Below, piece by piece: positions 5,309-7,139 of a DNA stretch of 7,139 nucleotides. Source of the stretch: Fidelibacterota bacterium UBA7303 (GTDB lineage: Bacteria > Fidelibacterota > Marinisomatia > Marinisomatales > UBA1611); contig DKQR01000030.1 in assembly GCA_002471805.1 (NCBI GenBank), positions 34,595-41,733 on the forward strand, given 5' to 3'. The notes under the pieces were generated by a model, which saw only the letters and a list, made by a program, of their open reading frames with translations, did not search any database and was not told the DNA's origin. Position 1 is the stretch's first letter. The number at the start of each line of letters is the position of its first letter. Both the position numbers and the translations under genes were made by a program.

Positions 5309-7139
5309 TGTCAAAATGTAAAACATCTCCTGAAGTTGGAGGAATGGGACATTCAATTAAACGTAAAGAAGACCCAAGATTTATACGCGGCCAGGGAAAC
5401 TATGTGGATGATGTTGTTAGGCCAGGTATGGTATTTATGGATATTGTTCGCAGCCCATATGCACATGCTAAAATTAAGAGTATTAATACAGAGAAAGCAT
5501 TAGCACACCCCGGTGTTGCTGCGGTGATTACCGGTGAAACTTTGAAGGAATACAATCTTCATATGATGCCCACTTTAATGTCCGACACGCAGATGGTTTT
5601 ACCAATCGATAAAGTTTGCTATCAGGCCCAGGAAGTGGCAGCTGTGGTTGCCACTGATCGCTACAGTGCTGCAGATGGAGTGGAATTGGTAGAAGTGGAA
5701 TACGAGCCACTTCCTGTTGTGGTTGATCCACATAAGGCGACTGATCCAGATGCACCAATCATACGGGATGATAAAGAAGGCCAGGAAAATAATCATATTT
5801 TTCACTGGGAGGCAGGTGATAAGGGAGAGACAGAAGAAATTTTCAACAATGCAGATGTAACAGTAAAAGAAGATATTTATCTTCCTCGAATTCATGTTGC
5901 ATCTATTGAAACATGTGGTTGTGTTTCAGAGTTTGATTCTGTAACGGGTAGACTCACGGTTTGGTTGACCACGCAGGCCCCGCATGCTATACGCACAGTG
6001 GTTGCATTGGTAGCCGGGCATGTAGGACTCCAAGAAGATAAGATCCGTATCATCTCGCCTGATATAGGCGGAGGTTTCGGTGGCAAGGTCCCAGTTTACC
6101 CAGGTTATGTAATCGCTATTGCGGCTTCCGTTGTTACAGGGCTACCAATTAAGTGGATAGAAGATCGACGTGAAAATCTGCAAGCAGATTCATTTGCCAG
6201 AGATTATCATATGACTTGTGAGATAGCTGCCGATAAGGATGGTACATTAAATGGTTTGAGAATCAAAACGCTGGCAGACCATGGTTATGCTGATGCTGCA
6301 GCAAATCCATCAAAGTTCCCTGCGGGTATGTTTTCAATTTGCACTGGTTCTTATGATTTCAAGAAAGCTTTTGTGGAAGTGGATGGTGTTTATACCAATA
6401 AACCGCCAGGTGGGATAGCATACCGTTGCTCGTTCCGGGTTACAGAAGCAGTCCATGCAATTGAACGTATGGTAGATGTTGTTGCGGATGAAATAGGTAT
6501 GGATGCAGCTGAAATCAGAATGAATAATTTTATTCCAAAGGATGCTTTCCCATATCAATCACCCATGGGTTGGGAATATGACAGCGGTGATTATCATGGT
6601 GCATTAAAGCTAGCCATGGATAAGATTGGCTATGATGAACTTTTAAAGGAACAAGCTGAGAAACGTGAAAAAGGTGAACTTATGGGAATAGGTATTTCAT
6701 CCTTTACTGAAGTCGTCGGGGCTGGCCCTTCCAAGGATTTTGATATTCTTGGAATTAAAATGTTTGATAGCTCTGAAATACGTATACATCCGACAGGAAA
6801 AGTGATCGCCCGTTTTGGTACAAAATCACAGGGACAGGGACATGAAACGACTTACGCTCAAATCATTGCAGAAGAATTAGGCATACCTCATTCTGATGTA
6901 ACTGTTGAAGAAGGAGATACAGATACTGCACCTTATGGTTTAGGAACCTATGCCAGTAGATCAACGCCCACTGCAGGTGCTGCGGCAGCGGTGGCTTGCC
7001 GGAAAATCAAGGATAAATCTCAGAAGATAGCGGCTCATTTGTTAGAAGTAGCGGAAGAAGATCTGGAATGGGAAGTTGGGAAATTTTCAGTGAAAGGTGT
7101 ACCGGATAAGTCAGTTACAATTCAAGAGGTCGCCTTTGC
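5308..7139 (+). CDS. coxL: Form I aerobic CO dehydrogenase large subunit (partial, 3' end cut)
   Basis: This is the catalytic Mo-Cu subunit, which oxidises CO with water to CO2, two electrons and two protons. The reading frame has no stop from the ATG at 5308 to the window edge and gives 610 residues. Known form I CoxL proteins have about 800, so roughly a quarter is missing, including the C-terminal glutamate near the Mo. The start is fixed by AAGGAGG at 5295-5301. The N-terminal domain begins with KRKEDPRFIRGQGNYVDD; the cofactor-binding part has IGGGFGGK (residues 253-260) and KSQGQGHETTYAQ (506-518). The decisive motif is AYRCSFR at 371-377: form I enzymes have AYxCSFR, with the Cys (C374) binding Cu through its sulfur, while form II enzymes have AYRGAGR. 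The remaining sequence tracks O. carboxidovorans CoxL closely from memory. The molybdopterin cytosine dinucleotide cofactor is inferred from the family. Confidence 0.97.
   Translation, partial: MSKCKTSPEVGGMGHSIKRKEDPRFIRGQGNYVDDVVRPGMVFMDIVRSPYAHAKIKSINTEKALAHPGVAAVITGETLKEYNLHMMPTLMSDTQMVLPIDKVCYQAQEVAAVVATDRYSAADGVELVEVEYEPLPVVVDPHKATDPDAPIIRDDKEGQENNHIFHWEAGDKGETEEIFNNADVTVKEDIYLPRIHVASIETCGCVSEFDSVTGRLTVWLTTQAPHAIRTVVALVAGHVGLQEDKIRIISPDIGGGFGGKVPVYPGYVIAIAASVVTGLPIKWIEDRRENLQADSFARDYHMTCEIAADKDGTLNGLRIKTLADHGYADAAANPSKFPAGMFSICTGSYDFKKAFVEVDGVYTNKPPGGIAYRCSFRVTEAVHAIERMVDVVADEIGMDAAEIRMNNFIPKDAFPYQSPMGWEYDSGDYHGALKLAMDKIGYDELLKEQAEKREKGELMGIGISSFTEVVGAGPSKDFDILGIKMFDSSEIRIHPTGKVIARFGTKSQGQGHETTYAQIIAEELGIPHSDVTVEEGDTDTAPYGLGTYASRSTPTAGAAAAVACRKIKDKSQKIAAHLLEVAEEDLEWEVGKFSVKGVPDKSVTIQEVAF

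Noticed and set aside
5528..6558. Several minus-strand open frames opposite coxL
   Set aside because: coxL is continuous and carries conserved motifs through this whole range. The antisense frames have no domain and no convincing ribosome binding site.
5308..7139. Form II CO dehydrogenase, xanthine dehydrogenase or another hydroxylase
   Set aside because: The active-site loop reads AYRCSFR, not the AYRGAGR of form II, and the gene order M-S-L also fits form I.

Overview
The window is a stretch of about 7.1 kb with genes only on the + strand. It comes from a prokaryote of low to moderate GC, most likely a bacterium. The four downstream genes and the membrane-protein gene have usable Shine-Dalgarno sequences, except for the acyl-CoA synthetase, which has none. 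I cannot fix the lineage from the sequence. The CoxMSL proteins closely resemble those I know from Oligotropha-type aerobic CO oxidisers, but the base composition is far more AT-rich than in those organisms.

Layout. (1) Bases 1-93 are the last 30 codons of a 2-oxo acid dehydrogenase E2 acyltransferase. An AcoX-type member of the ATP-NAD kinase family follows at 122-1117. Together they look like the tail of an acetoin/2-oxo acid dehydrogenase (aco-like) operon. (2) A five-helix membrane protein of unknown function lies at 1215-1802. (3) A propionyl-CoA synthetase-type (PrpE/ACSS3-like) acyl-CoA synthetase lies at 1916-3817. It has no visible ribosome binding site and may be leaderless. (4) A 110-base control region contains a promoter candidate, a run of nine C and a short palindrome. 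(5) coxM, coxS and coxL begin at 3928, 4817 and 5308. They are tightly coupled and in the M-S-L order typical of form I aerobic CO dehydrogenase. coxL runs off the right edge after 610 codons.

The main result is that the cox genes encode a form I (true, Mo-Cu type) CO dehydrogenase. CoxL carries the form I signature AYRCSFR with the Cys expected to bind the copper, and CoxS has all eight cysteines for two [2Fe-2S] clusters. CoxM has the FAD-binding motifs. Electrons from CO would pass Mo-Cu to 2Fe-2S to FAD and then to the respiratory chain. The upstream genes activate short-chain acids or oxidise 2-oxo acids. This fits a heterotroph that uses CO as a supplementary energy source, but that lifestyle is an inference. 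The maturation genes (coxD/E/F and similar) are not in the window. I found no RNA genes, CRISPR arrays, insertion sequences or other mobile elements. No gene-free stretch exceeds 110 bases.
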